Below are positions 8,499 to 22,185 of a stretch of DNA of 57,044 bases, one piece after another. The DNA is from Vulcanococcus limneticus LL (GTDB lineage: Bacteria; Cyanobacteriota; Cyanobacteriia; PCC-6307; Cyanobiaceae): positions 1-57,044 of the forward strand of contig NZ_NQLA01000017.1 in the NCBI RefSeq assembly GCF_002252705.1. Direction: 5' to 3'. Below the pieces are notes generated by a model. The model did no database searches. It was not told the DNA's origin and saw only the letters and a program-made list of their open reading frames with translations. The number at the start of each line of letters is the position of its first letter. The stretch's first letter is position 1. A program made the position numbers and the translations under genes.

Positions 8499-9229
8499 CG
8501 CTCAGCGCGGGCCTGGACGGCGGCCCACTCTTCGCCACCCAGGGGCTGCTCCTGCAGCCCTCCCGCGCAGAGGTCCTGCTCGGCGCAGCGGCGCAGGAGC
8601 GTCATGAGCTCATGGCCCCCCAGGCCCAGGGGCGGCAGCGGTGTCGGCGCTTCGCCGAACACCTCCCGCCACAGGGTTTCCGATGGGGCCAGCAGCAGGC
8701 TGCCGTGCTGCAGAAGCGTTCCCTGGCGCCAGAGCTGGGCGCTGCCGATGCGCTTGGCGCCGTTGGCATGGACCAGGTCGGCAGCGGTGCTGGTGGCGAA
8801 GCAGCTGGCGCGTTGCAGGGGGGCCTCTGCCCGGGCTGCCGCCCGGCCCATGGCCAGGGGCTGCCCCAGCTCCCGGAACGCCCGCTGCAGCCAGCGGCAG
8901 CTGTCGGCGTAGGCCCGTGGCCGATTGGCCTGGGCCGGCCTCTGGACCAGGGCATAGGTGAGGCCCGCCTGCTCCGGCTCGTGCAGCACGGCGCGGCCGC
9001 CGCTGGGGCGCCGCACCAGAGCCAGCCGGCCGGCGGCGGCCAGGGAGGGCCAGTGGCTCTCCAGGCGCCGCTGGTGGAAGCCCAGCGACAGGGTCGGCCG
9101 GCTCCAGCCATAGAGGCGCAGCACCGGCGGCCCGCCCGCCAGCGCCTGGTCCAGCAGCCAGTCATCCAGAGCCATCTGCAGGGCTCCATCGGCCTCCAGG
9201 AGGGGGATCCAGCGCCAGGGAGCCGTCAA
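8411..9229 (-). CDS. Lipoate/biotin-protein ligase A-like protein
   Basis: 272 residues with the LplA/BPL_LplA_LipB fold: RRPSGGRAVLHEPE near residue 75 (the family RR-x-GGG-x-VxH motif) and the ANGAKRIGSAQLWRQ segment near 158 with the conserved Lys. It could be a lipoyltransferase, octanoyltransferase (LipM-like) or ligase; sequence alone does not decide. The last ~30 residues (GASLVSSAPEATSPLA) look non-conserved and lie opposite the 3' end of the M50 gene. CRR6 lies upstream on the same strand with 24 bp between. Confidence 0.85.
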   Translation of the reverse strand: MTAPWRWIPLLEADGALQMALDDWLLDQALAGGPPVLRLYGWSRPTLSLGFHQRRLESHWPSLAAAGRLALVRRPSGGRAVLHEPEQAGLTYALVQRPAQANRPRAYADSCRWLQRAFRELGQPLAMGRAAARAEAPLQRASCFATSTAADLVHANGAKRIGSAQLWRQGTLLQHGSLLLAPSETLWREVFGEAPTPLPPLGLGGHELMTLLRRCAEQDLCAGGLQEQPLGGEEWAAVQARAERYRWPAAGASLVSSAPEATSPLATMARAT

Positions 9230-9253
9230 GGCCGCATGGCGCCGGGCGCTGCG

Positions 9254-9736
9254 TCAGTCGAGCCCATCCCAGAAGCTCCCGTCCAGCTCAAAGCCCAGCA
9301 CCGCGGCCATCTGCTCCAGGTTGCCGCGGCAGCTCAGTCCCTGCTCCCGGCCCCAGCCATCCAGCAGGAAGAGCCGGTGGGTGATCCACAGTTCCAGGGC
9401 CTCGGGGGCAAAGCGGATCCCCTCGCTGCGGCTGAAGCTGTGGGGCAGCAGCATCGCCACATGGCGCGTGAGCTGGCCGCCACTGCGCTCCAGCAATAGG
9501 GGCAGCCAGGGGCAGAGGGCATCGGCCCGCAGGCTCCACACCCTCAGTTCGGGGATCTCGGAGAGCTCACGGGGATCCTCCGGATCGCGGGGCCACTCGA
9601 AGGCGAGTTCCAGCGTGCCGCTGCGGGCTTGGAGCTCGCTCGCGGCCAGGCCCCGCAGTGGACTCAGGGGCGCCAGGCTGCGCCGGCTCACGGCCTCCGC
9701 CGGAATCGTCAGCGGGGCCGAGGGGAGGGGCGACAC
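9254..9736 (-). CDS. CRR6-type protein (DUF1817), NDH-1 biogenesis factor
   Basis: Recognised from the segment ELAFEWPRDPEDPRELSEIP, the WLPLLLE and MLLPHSFSRSEGIRFAPEAL stretches and the C-terminal FELDGSFWDGL, all characteristic of the CRR6/DUF1817 family. The plant homologue is needed to assemble NDH-1 subcomplex A. A GTG at 9736 gives 160 residues, the expected family length. The frame continues open to an ATG at 9886, but that extra Pro/Gly/Arg-rich part looks non-coding. The 285 bp from here to psaM hold no gene I can support. Confidence 0.8.
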   Translation of the reverse strand: MSPLPSAPLTIPAEAVSRRSLAPLSPLRGLAASELQARSGTLELAFEWPRDPEDPRELSEIPELRVWSLRADALCPWLPLLLERSGGQLTRHVAMLLPHSFSRSEGIRFAPEALELWITHRLFLLDGWGREQGLSCRGNLEQMAAVLGFELDGSFWDGLD

Positions 9737-9985
9737 GGTCCGGGGCGGCAGCAGGGCCTGGACGGTAGCGGCTTCGCGATGGGAGTGACCTTGCCCGCTG
9801 CCTGGGCGTGGTCCGTGTGCCAGCGGAGGGCCCTGGCGGGTCCCGCCGGATCCATCGGCCGGATTGGAGACCAGTCTCTCGGCCAACGCGCCGGGGGCGA
9901 GGGGGCGGGCGGGGGACCATCCCGGGCCGCCATCAAGAGCTGTGACAGCCCTCCGACCTCGAAGCGCGCGGGCGGCCGGGCCGCA

Positions 9986-9991
9986 GACAAT
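9986..9991 (+). promoter_or_regulatory. -10-like GACAAT upstream of psaM
   Basis: GACAAT ends 30 nt before the psaM ATG, a spacing shared with other -10-like hexamers in the window. Confidence 0.3.
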
Positions 9992-10021
9992 GGGCCCGAC
10001 ATCTTTTGCTCAGAACAGGTC

Positions 10022-10126
10022 ATGGTTTCGTCCCTCACCCAGGCCGAAGTGCTGATTGCCCTGGTGGTGGCTGCCCACGCCGGTGTGCTGGCCGTGCGTC
10101 TGGCCGCCAGTCTCTATCGCGCCTGA
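10022..10126 (+). CDS. psaM: Photosystem I reaction centre subunit XII
   Basis: A 34-residue single-span membrane protein starting MVSSLTQAEV, with a hydrophobic helix (LIALVVAAHAGVLAVRLA) and ending SLYRA. PsaM proteins share the pattern T/S-Q-xx-xALVVA...LAxRLxxxLY, which fits. It contributes to the PSI monomer interface. The position just upstream of por and the chlLBN genes matches what I recall from other picocyanobacteria. It would be missed by length-limited gene callers because the open frame extends far upstream. Confidence 0.75.
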   Translation: MVSSLTQAEVLIALVVAAHAGVLAVRLAASLYRA

Positions 10127-10472
10127 TGCCCTTGGCAGGCTGGGGCCGGCCTGCTACAAGCGGGCCAGCCCCGCCGCTACCCCAGCCTTGAGCTCCCCCC
10201 GGCACGCCCAGCCATCTCAGCGGAGATCCGCACGCCGGGACCCCAGCTCCTCCACGCCCAAACCCTCCAGCGCCCGCCCCGGCTCTGGGCGTCGCCCGGG
10301 TGTCACCGCAGCGGCGGCCCCAGGGGGTCTTGTGGGTGCCCTGGCCGCCGGCCTTGACAACCGCAGCCCGGACCTCCAGGCCGCGGGCTCCGCCCTCAGC
10401 AGCCCCTCCCCCCTTCCGGAGCACCCCGGTCTGAGGCCCTCCAGCGGCCAGCAGGAGCTGATCTGCAGTGCC
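10127..10472. other. 346-bp gap between psaM and the coiled-coil gene
   Basis: Very C-rich sequence. The frame of the downstream coiled-coil gene stays open across it but encodes Pro/Ala/Ser-rich sequence with no recognisable domain, so I treat it as non-coding. A TTGACA at 10354 is a possible -35 but has no convincing -10 at 17 bp. Confidence 0.4.
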
Positions 10473-10823
10473 ATGGGCCTCACCCTCAAGCTGGGGCTGT
10501 CGCTGGTGGCCGTGGTGAGCCTTGTGCGCCTGGCGGGGGCCTACCAGGAACGCCTCGATCGCCACGGCGAGATCACCGCTGTGCTCGAGATCCAGAAGGC
10601 CAAGCTGTTCAAGGCCCGCGAGCGCTTCGATCAGCTGTTCGCCACCGGGGGCGAGCAGCGCCTGATCGAGGAGCAGGACCAGTGGATTGCTCCCAACCGG
10701 CTGCGGGTGGTCTGGGAACAGCAGAACCAGCAGATCGGCGCCGCCGGCTCCTCGGGCCCCTCCAGCCCGTTTCCAACTGTTGAGCAGCCCCCTGGCACCC
10801 CCGGCACCCGCCCTTCCCATCCG

Positions 10824-10826
<3 letters not shown>
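10473..10826 (+). CDS. Small membrane-anchored coiled-coil protein
   Basis: 117 residues from the ATG that opens MGLTLKLGLSLVAVVSLVRL, a single N-terminal membrane helix followed by a charged heptad-like helix (QERLDRHGEITAVLEIQKAK) and the segment EEQDQWIAPNRLRVVWE. The layout resembles FtsB/DivIC-type septum initiators, but the family match is uncertain. The Ser/Pro-rich tail is probably disordered. The frame is open far upstream, so the start is chosen by the hydrophobic helix. It ends in TAG, which is also the start of the -10-like hexamer for por. Confidence 0.65.
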
Positions 10827-11858
<1,032 letters not shown>

Positions 11859-11881
11859 GCCGCGAACCCAGCACCGCCCTG

Positions 11882-12574
11882 ATGGCTTCGCCCCCGGTCC
11901 GCCGTGCCTATCCCCCCGCCATCCTCGGGATCGGCAAGAACTACGCGGCCCATGCCCGCGAGCTGGGCCTGGAGGCCCCCACGGAGCCGGTGCTGTTCTT
12001 CAAGAACCCTGCCGCGGTGATCGGCGATGGCGAGCCCATCCTGCTGCCGCCGGTGGTGCACACCCCGGATCCCGGGGTCGACTACGAGGGCGAACTGGCG
12101 GTGATCCTGGGCTGTGATGCCCGCGATGTGCCGGAGGGTGAAGCCCGCTCCGTGCTCTCCCACGTGGCCGTGGCCAACGACGTGAGCCAGCGCTGGTGGC
12201 AGTGGCATGGTGGCGGCGGCCAGTGGTGCCGTGGCAAGAGCTTCGATGGCTTCTGTCCCCTGGGTGAGCCCGTGCCGATCGGCCAGGTGCCGGATCTGCA
12301 GGCCCTGGAGCTGCGCACCAGCCTCAACGGCGCGCTGGTGCAGCACGACAGCACCGCCTCGATGCTGTTCCCGGTGGCGCGGCTGATCGCCGATCTGAGT
12401 CGCGGCACCACCCTGCTGCGGGGCACGGTGATTCTCACCGGCACCCCCTCGGGCGTGGGGGCCGGCCGCACGCCGCCCCGCTTCCTGCGCCATGGCGACC
12501 GGGTGGAGGTGAGCATCAGCGGCGTGGGAACCCTCAGCAATCCGGTGCTCGATCCGCTGCTGTCAGAGGGTTGA
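11882..12574 (+). CDS. Fumarylacetoacetate hydrolase-family protein
   Basis: 230 residues from ATG 11882. Typical FAH C-terminal-domain enzyme (acylpyruvase/oxaloacetate tautomerase-like): the N-terminal GIGKNYAAHARELG, the metal ligands in the DYEGELAVILG region, NDVSQR, GKSFDGFCPLG, and TGTPSGVGAGR near residue 185. Members hydrolyse or tautomerise 2,4-diketo acids in a Mg-dependent way; the substrate here is unknown. It lies 23 bp after por, so it may be co-transcribed with it. Confidence 0.88.
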   Translation: MASPPVRRAYPPAILGIGKNYAAHARELGLEAPTEPVLFFKNPAAVIGDGEPILLPPVVHTPDPGVDYEGELAVILGCDARDVPEGEARSVLSHVAVANDVSQRWWQWHGGGGQWCRGKSFDGFCPLGEPVPIGQVPDLQALELRTSLNGALVQHDSTASMLFPVARLIADLSRGTTLLRGTVILTGTPSGVGAGRTPPRFLRHGDRVEVSISGVGTLSNPVLDPLLSEG

Positions 12575-12641
12575 ACCGGCGGCCCCGCCGCTCCTTCCGT
12601 CTTCCCGACGGGCCAGGGCAGCCGGCCGGGCCCTCCGTTGC

Positions 12642-12647
12642 TAAGAC
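12642..12647 (+). promoter_or_regulatory. -10-like TAAGAC upstream of an unknown gene pair
   Basis: TAAGAC ends 24 nt before the ATG at 12672. Confidence 0.35.
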
Positions 12648-12671
12648 CCGGGGGCACTGCCTGAGCAGACG

Positions 12672-13286
12672 ATGAACCGTGCCCTGCGCTGGGGCCTGGC
12701 GGCCCTGCTGGCGACAGGTCTGCTGGTGGGTGCCGTGGTGCTGGCGCCCTTCAGCTCCTGGCTGCCCGGCGGCACCGTGGCCGATGTGCCCCTGGCCCAG
12801 GTGGTGAATGGCAGCGCCTTCAACCGCCTGTTCCCGGCTCCGGAGGCCGGCCAGCAACTGGTGTTCACCCAGGAGAAGCGCGGCTTCAGCGAGGCCAGGC
12901 TCAAGCAGGGCGGCGAGGCCCTGGCCCTGCTCGCCATCTCCGACACCCGCACCGCCCCTGAAGCCCGCGCCAAGTTTGAGGGCAGCCGGGAGCGCCTCCA
13001 GGGCTGGCCGCTGCTGGAGCAGGGGGCCCAGGCCAGTGCCCTGCTGGTGGCCGATCGCTTCCAGGTGAAGGTGATCGGCCAGGGCCAGGGCCTGGCGGCC
13101 GATCAGCGCCACGTGCTGCTGGAGGGCTTCGATCTGCCGGGTCTGGCGGCCCTGGCCCCCGCCCGGGGGCGGACTGCCGCGGGCCGCCTGCCGGCCGGAG
13201 CGGCGGGCCCTCCGCCGGTAGCGGCCGCCCCGGGGATCCGCAACGGCGCCTACAGCTCTGAGTCCGCCCTGCAGGAGGCCGCATGA
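12672..13286 (+). CDS. Membrane-anchored or exported protein of unknown function
   Basis: 204 residues. The N-terminus is a clear signal-anchor (LRWGLAALLATGLLVGAVVL) followed by about 120 residues of mixed alpha/beta character (FNRLFPAPEAGQQLVFTQEK, then alternating charged and hydrophobic stretches) and a Pro/Ala/Gly-rich tail. No catalytic motif is visible and I do not recognise the family. Its stop overlaps the start of the next gene by ATGA, so the two are translationally coupled and probably function together. Confidence 0.7.
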   Translation: MNRALRWGLAALLATGLLVGAVVLAPFSSWLPGGTVADVPLAQVVNGSAFNRLFPAPEAGQQLVFTQEKRGFSEARLKQGGEALALLAISDTRTAPEARAKFEGSRERLQGWPLLEQGAQASALLVADRFQVKVIGQGQGLAADQRHVLLEGFDLPGLAALAPARGRTAAGRLPAGAAGPPPVAAAPGIRNGAYSSESALQEAA

Positions 13287-14170
13287 GCCCCACCGTTCTC
13301 GATCGCCTCGATCGCCTGCCCCGCCGGGGCCTCACGGTGCTGGCCCTGCGGGGCATCGCCACCCTGGTGCCCGGCGGTTGGAGCAACCCCACCAACGCCG
13401 ATGCCCTGATCGCCGAGGTACTCGGCGACGACGATCCGTCCCTGGTGCGCCAGGTGCGGGCCCGGGCTGACCTGCTCAGCCGCGCCCGCCACGAGGGCTA
13501 CGGCCGGGCCCTCAGCCTCTACGACGCCGTGAACCGTTCCCAGCGGGCCAGTGGCGGCCTGCGGGTGCTGGCCAACGTGACCGCGGGCCTGCCCCTGCTC
13601 AAGCGCATCGGCAGCATCACGCCCCCCAGCGACAGGCTCCAGGCCGCCGACCTCAGCCTCAAGGTGGGCGCCGAGCTGCTGGCCTTCACCCAGGTGAATG
13701 GCCTGCCTGGAGACTCCTTCGGCGACTTCACGGCCGCCCTGGCGGACTACGCCGGCGATGCCCGGGTGCGCATGGCGGCGCTGATCTGCTTCGACGCCTT
13801 ACTGCCCCTGGGCAACCAGGCCCTGGAGCGCCTCGACGGCCTGCTGGGCCAGGTGAGCGGCGGCGAGTTGCGGCAGCTTCCGGCCTACGGCCGCCTCAGT
13901 GGCCTGCTGCCCGGCCGCGGCGACCAGGCCCACCTGGGCTTCCTGCGCCGTGGCGTGGAGAGCTGGGCGGGCTGGGCCGGCGGCTTCATCGGCCAGCTCG
14001 GTCTCACAGGCCAGAGGGCGGTGCAGGCGCTGGAGGGCACGCTCGGGCCTTGGCAGGGGCGGATGGAAGGGCTGGCGGCCTTCCTGGATGCCTTCACCGA
14101 CACCTATGCCCACACTGGCGTGCAGGCGGTGGCCCGGCGGCTGGTGGAGCGGGCCGTTGCCGAGATCTGA
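13283..14170 (+). CDS. Unknown soluble protein coupled to the preceding membrane protein
   Basis: 295 residues starting in the ATGA overlap with the upstream stop. It is largely helical with conserved-looking motifs GGWSNPTNADALIAEVLGDD (residues 30-50) and LSLYDAVNRSQRASGGL, and has no membrane segment, cofactor loop or known active site. Composition and codon use match the neighbours, so it is a genuine chromosomal gene. The function is unrecognised; the coupling to a signal-anchored partner suggests a membrane-peripheral complex. Confidence 0.7.
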   Translation: MSPTVLDRLDRLPRRGLTVLALRGIATLVPGGWSNPTNADALIAEVLGDDDPSLVRQVRARADLLSRARHEGYGRALSLYDAVNRSQRASGGLRVLANVTAGLPLLKRIGSITPPSDRLQAADLSLKVGAELLAFTQVNGLPGDSFGDFTAALADYAGDARVRMAALICFDALLPLGNQALERLDGLLGQVSGGELRQLPAYGRLSGLLPGRGDQAHLGFLRRGVESWAGWAGGFIGQLGLTGQRAVQALEGTLGPWQGRMEGLAAFLDAFTDTYAHTGVQAVARRLVERAVAEI

Positions 14171-14176
14171 GCAGTC

Positions 14177-14192
14177 GCGTCTGAGCTGACGC
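14177..14192. terminator. Small hairpin between convergent genes
   Basis: GCGTC, six-base loop, GACGC, seven bases after the stop of the plus-strand gene, in the 48-bp gap before a convergent gene. The stem is short and there is no T-run, so the call is weak. Confidence 0.3.
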
Positions 14193-14218
14193 CAGGATCC
14201 GGGCCCTGCCCGCCCAGA

Positions 14219-14587
14219 TCAGGGAATGCGGCCCTGGAGCAGCCGCTGCAGTCGGCTCAGGATCCGCCCCTGCAGGGTGGGCTCCAGGGGGTAGGGCCTG
14301 GGGGGGCGCTGGGCCCGGCGCCGTTCAGCCTCCTCCAGCGAAGGGCTCTCCATCAGGGCTCCGGCCTCGTAGTCCTGGGCCATGTGGTCGATTCCCTCAC
14401 CCACCACCAGGTAGGCGAACAACAGGGCCGTGCCGAGAAACAGCAGGCCGATCAGGCCGGAGATCCACTGGCTGGCCTGGCTGATCCCCCCACGGCGCCG
14501 TTGGCCGGGGCCGGCACTCCGCCGGATCCCGCTGCTGCGGCCCCTGGAATCCGGGGTGGGTCTGGAGGACGGCATGGGTTGCACCAT
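14219..14587 (-). CDS. Small single-span membrane protein
   Basis: 122 residues (or 118 from an ATG at 14575). A basic, Ser/Pro/Arg-rich N-terminal tail is followed by one membrane helix (ISGLIGLLFLGTALLFAYLV) and an acidic, then basic C-terminal part ending in LQGRILSRLQRLLQGRIP, which looks like an amphipathic helix. The family is unknown. It follows chlL by 36 bp on the same strand, so it may be the last gene of the chlN-chlB-chlL transcript. Confidence 0.6.
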   Translation of the reverse strand: MVQPMPSSRPTPDSRGRSSGIRRSAGPGQRRRGGISQASQWISGLIGLLFLGTALLFAYLVVGEGIDHMAQDYEAGALMESPSLEEAERRRAQRPPRPYPLEPTLQGRILSRLQRLLQGRIP

Positions 14588-14623
14588 GCCATGGATGACC
14601 TGACCTGAACAGGGGGATCCCGA

Positions 14624-17225
<2,602 letters not shown>

Positions 17226-17315
17226 GGGGTTCGGGTGGGAGCGAGTGGGGAAAGCGGAACCCGTCGCGGACGGGTTGGTGAGCCGGGCGTGGTGGATCGG
17301 AGGCTGGCGGCCGTC

Positions 17316-18727
<1,412 letters not shown>

Positions 18728-18756
18728 GCCAGCAGCCCCGCTGGCCCCTGGCGGCC

Positions 18757-19461
18757 TCACTCAGGAGGCAGGGCCTCCAGGGCGGCGGCGGAGCCCATCA
18801 CCACCAGCAACTCGCCGGCCTGGAGCACCTGGGAGGCCGGCGGGTTCACCGTGAGCCGCTGGCTGGGGCCAGCCGCCAGCACGCTCACGTTGTGGGTCTT
18901 GCGCAGGTTCAGATCCCGCAGGGTGCGGCCCACGAAGGCCGAAGGCACGCGGATCTCCTCGATGCTGTTGCGGTCGTCGAGGCGCAGCTGCTCCAGCAGG
19001 TTGGGGCGCATCAGCTCCAGGCCCAGGCGCTGGCCCTGCATCTTGGAGGGGAACACCACCCGGTCGGCACCCACCCGGCGCAGCATCTTTTCGTGCAGGT
19101 CGCTGGTGGCGCGGGCGATCACCTGGCGCACCCGGGTGCCCTCGCCGTCCTTGCAGATCAGGGTGGCGGTGATGCTGGCCTCGATCGGCTCGCTGATGCC
19201 CACCACCACCGTGTCGAGGTCGAGCACGCCGGCCGCCCGCAGCGCCTCCTCGTCGGTGCAGTCCACCACCCGGGCCTCGATCGAGGGGTCGATCTGACGC
19301 AGCTCGTCGATGGCCCGCTGGTTCAGGTCCACCGCCAGCACATCCGCGCCGCAGCGCACCAGTTCGGTGATCACGGCGGAGCCGAAACGCCCCACGCCGA
19401 TCACGGCGAAACTGGCCCGCCCGCCCGCCTGGTCGGCGGGCCATTGCCACCATTGGTTCAT
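18757..19461 (-). CDS. ktrA: Potassium uptake regulatory subunit KtrA (RCK domain protein)
   Basis: 234 residues from the ATG of MNQWWQWPADQ; a longer open frame to 19593 would overlap ktrB and is unlikely. The N-terminal RCK/TrkA-N Rossmann domain has VIGVGRFGSAV and an acidic residue after the second strand (AVDLNQ). The C-terminal TrkA-C domain follows (SIEEIRVPSAFVGRTLRDLN). It binds nucleotides and gates KtrB. It lies 76 bp downstream of ktrB on the same strand. Confidence 0.94.
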   Translation of the reverse strand: MNQWWQWPADQAGGRASFAVIGVGRFGSAVITELVRCGADVLAVDLNQRAIDELRQIDPSIEARVVDCTDEEALRAAGVLDLDTVVVGISEPIEASITATLICKDGEGTRVRQVIARATSDLHEKMLRRVGADRVVFPSKMQGQRLGLELMRPNLLEQLRLDDRNSIEEIRVPSAFVGRTLRDLNLRKTHNVSVLAAGPSQRLTVNPPASQVLQAGELLVVMGSAAALEALPPE

Positions 19462-19537
19462 TGGACTGGAAGGCACAACGGAAAAAGGGGAAAAGCTCAG
19501 AGAGAGGCGCTGGCCGGCAAGCCAGGCAATGGGGGGC

Positions 19538-20944
19538 CTACACGTAGAGGTCCTCCCGGGGATAGCCGACCCGGGCCTGGGGTCGATTGGCATAGAGGGC
19601 CGAGAGCAGCAGCAGGATCCCCAGCCGCCCCACGAACATGCACACCATCAGCACCAGCTGGCCCCAGCGGTTGAGGTTGGCCGTCACGCCCACATCCAGG
19701 CCCACGGTGCCGAAGGCCGACACGCAGGTGAACAGTTTCTCGAGGAAGCTGAACGGCTCATGGCCGGGCACCCCCGCCGCGCTGGGACCCACCTGCAGGA
19801 GCAGGGTCATCAGCACCACGAACAGGGCCGAGGCCAGGGTCACCCCCACGGCCCGCAGCACGGTGGAGGAGGGGATCAGCCGTCGGCCGATCACGACGTC
19901 GTCGCGGCCCTCGAGGGTGGAGCGGGTGGCCCCCATCAGGATCGCGAAGGTGGTGGTCTTGATGCCGCCGCCGGTGCCGCCGGGGCTGGCGCCAATGAAC
20001 ATCAGCACGACCATCAGCAGCAGACCCGCGTCCGAGAGGGTCTCGATCGTGAGGGGGATGGTGTTGAAGCCGGCGGTGCGGGTGGTGATCGACTGGAACA
20101 GCGTGATCTGCAGCTGCTGCAAGAGGCTGAACTTCTGCAGCGTGCCGTCTGGGGCGAAGTGCTCGGTGAGCAGCAGGCCCACGGCCCCCAAGAGGATCAG
20201 GCCGATCGTGCTGCGCAGCACCAGGCGCGTGTGCAGGCTCAGGCGCCGCAGCCTGGCGAGTCGCCGGCGGTTGGCCCAGAGGTCGTTGATCACCCGCCAG
20301 CCGATGCCGCCCACCACGATCAGGCTGGCGATCACGCCGTTCACCACCGGGTTGTCGCGGTAGTTCTCCAGGTTGTTGGCCCATAGGCCGAAGCCGGCGT
20401 TGTTGTAGGCGCTGATGCAGTGGAACAGCGAGGCCCACAGGCGGGCCAGAGGGTTCGGGATGTCGGCGAAGCCGAAGGCGTAGAGCACCACCGTGCCCAG
20501 CCCCATCACGCAGAAGCCCGTGAGCAGGATGCTGTGGAAGGTGGGGCCGATGCCCCCCACGCCGAATTCATCGAGGGAGCGGCCCTTGTCGAGCCGGTGG
20601 CGCAGCCCGGAGCGCCCCTGCACGAAGCCCTGCAGGAAGGTGGTGATCGCCATCAGGCCCAGGCCGCCGGTCACGATCAGGCCGGCCAGCACGATCTGGC
20701 CGAAGGGCGTGAGGTCGCGCTCCACCACGATCACCGACAGCCCCGTGACCGTGATGGCGGAGGTGACGGTGAACAGGGCCTGCCAGAGGCCCACCGCGTC
20801 GGTGGAGCAGAGCGGCGAGGCCAGGATCACCGTGCCGGAGGCGATCACCAGCAGGCCCGTGACAGCCGTGAACTGGGGCACCGTGAGCTGGTGTCGCCAG
20901 CGCTGCAGGCGCACCCAGAGGGTCAGCGGCGCGCTCAGGGTCAT
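19538..20944 (-). CDS. ktrB: Potassium transporter membrane subunit KtrB
   Basis: 468 residues from the ATG of MTLSAPLTLW. A Trk/Ktr/HKT-type channel-like protein with the four pore loops visible: SAITVTGLS, SAYNNAGFG, TTRTAGFN and SAFGTVGLD, each carrying the selectivity Gly. In cyanobacteria Ktr imports K+ with Na+ dependence and is central to osmotic shock response. It is first in a ktrB-ktrA unit and divergent from the CNNM-like gene. Confidence 0.95.
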   Translation of the reverse strand: MTLSAPLTLWVRLQRWRHQLTVPQFTAVTGLLVIASGTVILASPLCSTDAVGLWQALFTVTSAITVTGLSVIVVERDLTPFGQIVLAGLIVTGGLGLMAITTFLQGFVQGRSGLRHRLDKGRSLDEFGVGGIGPTFHSILLTGFCVMGLGTVVLYAFGFADIPNPLARLWASLFHCISAYNNAGFGLWANNLENYRDNPVVNGVIASLIVVGGIGWRVINDLWANRRRLARLRRLSLHTRLVLRSTIGLILLGAVGLLLTEHFAPDGTLQKFSLLQQLQITLFQSITTRTAGFNTIPLTIETLSDAGLLLMVVLMFIGASPGGTGGGIKTTTFAILMGATRSTLEGRDDVVIGRRLIPSSTVLRAVGVTLASALFVVLMTLLLQVGPSAAGVPGHEPFSFLEKLFTCVSAFGTVGLDVGVTANLNRWGQLVLMVCMFVGRLGILLLLSALYANRPQARVGYPREDLYV

Positions 20945-21018
20945 CGGGTGCTGTTGCGGCGGCGGCGGGGTGGTGGAACTCCCGGATCGGGAGGCGTGGC
21001 ACGGGCGCCAGACGGGCA

Positions 21019-21024
21019 ACCGTA
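21019..21024 (-). promoter_or_regulatory. -10-like TACGGT upstream of ktrB
   Basis: TACGGT on the minus strand, 74 nt before the ktrB ATG. The spacing is longer than for the other hexamers. Confidence 0.3.
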
Positions 21025-21077
21025 GCCGGAGTGCTGGTCTTTCTCTGTCTCGCAACGGCCCAGAAGAAGACCGGCGG

Positions 21078-21083
21078 TAGGTT
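21078..21083 (+). promoter_or_regulatory. -10-like TAGGTT upstream of the CNNM-like gene
   Basis: TAGGTT ends 25 nt before the ATG at 21109. Confidence 0.4.
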
Positions 21084-21108
21084 CCCCGCAGCTCTGCAGG
21101 ACCCGTCG

Positions 21109-22122
21109 ATGGATCCGATCGTCGTGCTGCTGCTGATGGCGGGGGTGATTCTGGTGGGCTCCGCCATCGCCACCGGGGTGGAGGCGGCGATTCTCACGGT
21201 GAACCCGATCCAGGTGCACACCCTCACCAAGCGGGGCGTCCCGGGGGCCCGGGCGCTCGAGCGGATCAAGAACCGACCCGGTCGGGCCCTGGCGGTGCTG
21301 GTGGTGGCCAACAACCTGTTCAACATCTCCGGCTCGATGGTGCTGGGCAGCCATGCCGACGGGGTGTTCCAGGGCGGCTATGGCGGCGCGGCCGGCCTGG
21401 TGATCTTCAACGTGGTGTTCACCCTGCTGGTGATCCTCTTCGCCGAGATCCTGCCCAAGGCGATCGGCAACAACCTGGCCATGCCGCTGTCGCTGGTGTC
21501 GGCTCGGGTGCTGCTGGTGATCGAACGCCTCAGCCTGCCGCTGCTGCTGCTGCTCGAGCGCCTGATGCCGGCCATCACCGCCGAGGCCGAACTCACCACC
21601 AACGAGCGGGAGATCCACCTGCTGGCGAGGCTCGGTTCCGAACAGGGCCAGATCGAGGCGGACGAGGCCGCCATGATCGGCAAGGTCTTCGCCCTCAACG
21701 ACCTCACGGCCCGGGAGCTGATGGTGTCGCGGGTGGCCACCCCAGCCCTGGCGGGGAGCCTGAGCCTGGAGCTGGCCCGCGACCAGATCGTGGCGGCCCC
21801 GGAGGACACCTGGTGGGTGGTGCTGGGCGAAGGAGTCGACCAGGTGCTGGGGGTGCTGAGCCGCGAGGAGGCGATGGCGATCCTGCTGCGGGGAGGCGGA
21901 GGTCGCCAGGTGTGCGAGGTGTGCGATGCGCCCCTGTTCGTGCCCGAAATGATCCGGGTCGACCGCCTGCTCACCAGCTTCCGCCGCGGTGACCGCAGCG
22001 CCGTGCGGGTGGTGGTCGACGAGCACGGGGCCTTTGTGGGCCTGGTGAGCGCCGCGGCCATCCTGGGGGTGCTGGCGGGATGGAAGCGGATTCAGGGCCG
22101 TCCCGAGAGTCTCGACGCCTAG
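21109..22122 (+). CDS. CNNM/CorC-type membrane protein with CBS pair
   Basis: 337 residues from the ATG of MDPIVVLLLM; the longer frame from 21031 would include the promoter. The N-terminal ~175 residues form the CNNM (DUF21) membrane domain, with NPIQVHTLTKRGVPGARA, FAEILPKAIGNN and the ERL helix. A CBS pair follows (from about residue 200; DEHGAFVGLVS in the second). Relatives are linked to Mg2+/Co2+ efflux and Na+-coupled Mg2+ transport. It lies directly upstream of a Ca-type P-ATPase gene, 63 bp away. Confidence 0.88.
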   Translation: MDPIVVLLLMAGVILVGSAIATGVEAAILTVNPIQVHTLTKRGVPGARALERIKNRPGRALAVLVVANNLFNISGSMVLGSHADGVFQGGYGGAAGLVIFNVVFTLLVILFAEILPKAIGNNLAMPLSLVSARVLLVIERLSLPLLLLLERLMPAITAEAELTTNEREIHLLARLGSEQGQIEADEAAMIGKVFALNDLTARELMVSRVATPALAGSLSLELARDQIVAAPEDTWWVVLGEGVDQVLGVLSREEAMAILLRGGGGRQVCEVCDAPLFVPEMIRVDRLLTSFRRGDRSAVRVVVDEHGAFVGLVSAAAILGVLAGWKRIQGRPESLDA

Positions 22123-22154
22123 AGGGTGCTGGCCAAGTTCGCCCCCACCCCATC

Positions 22155-22160
22155 TAAGGT
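22155..22160 (+). promoter_or_regulatory. -10-like TAAGGT upstream of P-type ATPase 1
   Basis: TAAGGT ends 25 nt before the TTG at 22186. This spacing supports the TTG start over the GTG at 22126, which would lie upstream of the hexamer. Confidence 0.4.
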
Positions 22161-22185
22161 TCGGGCCAGCTTTGTAAACGCGCCC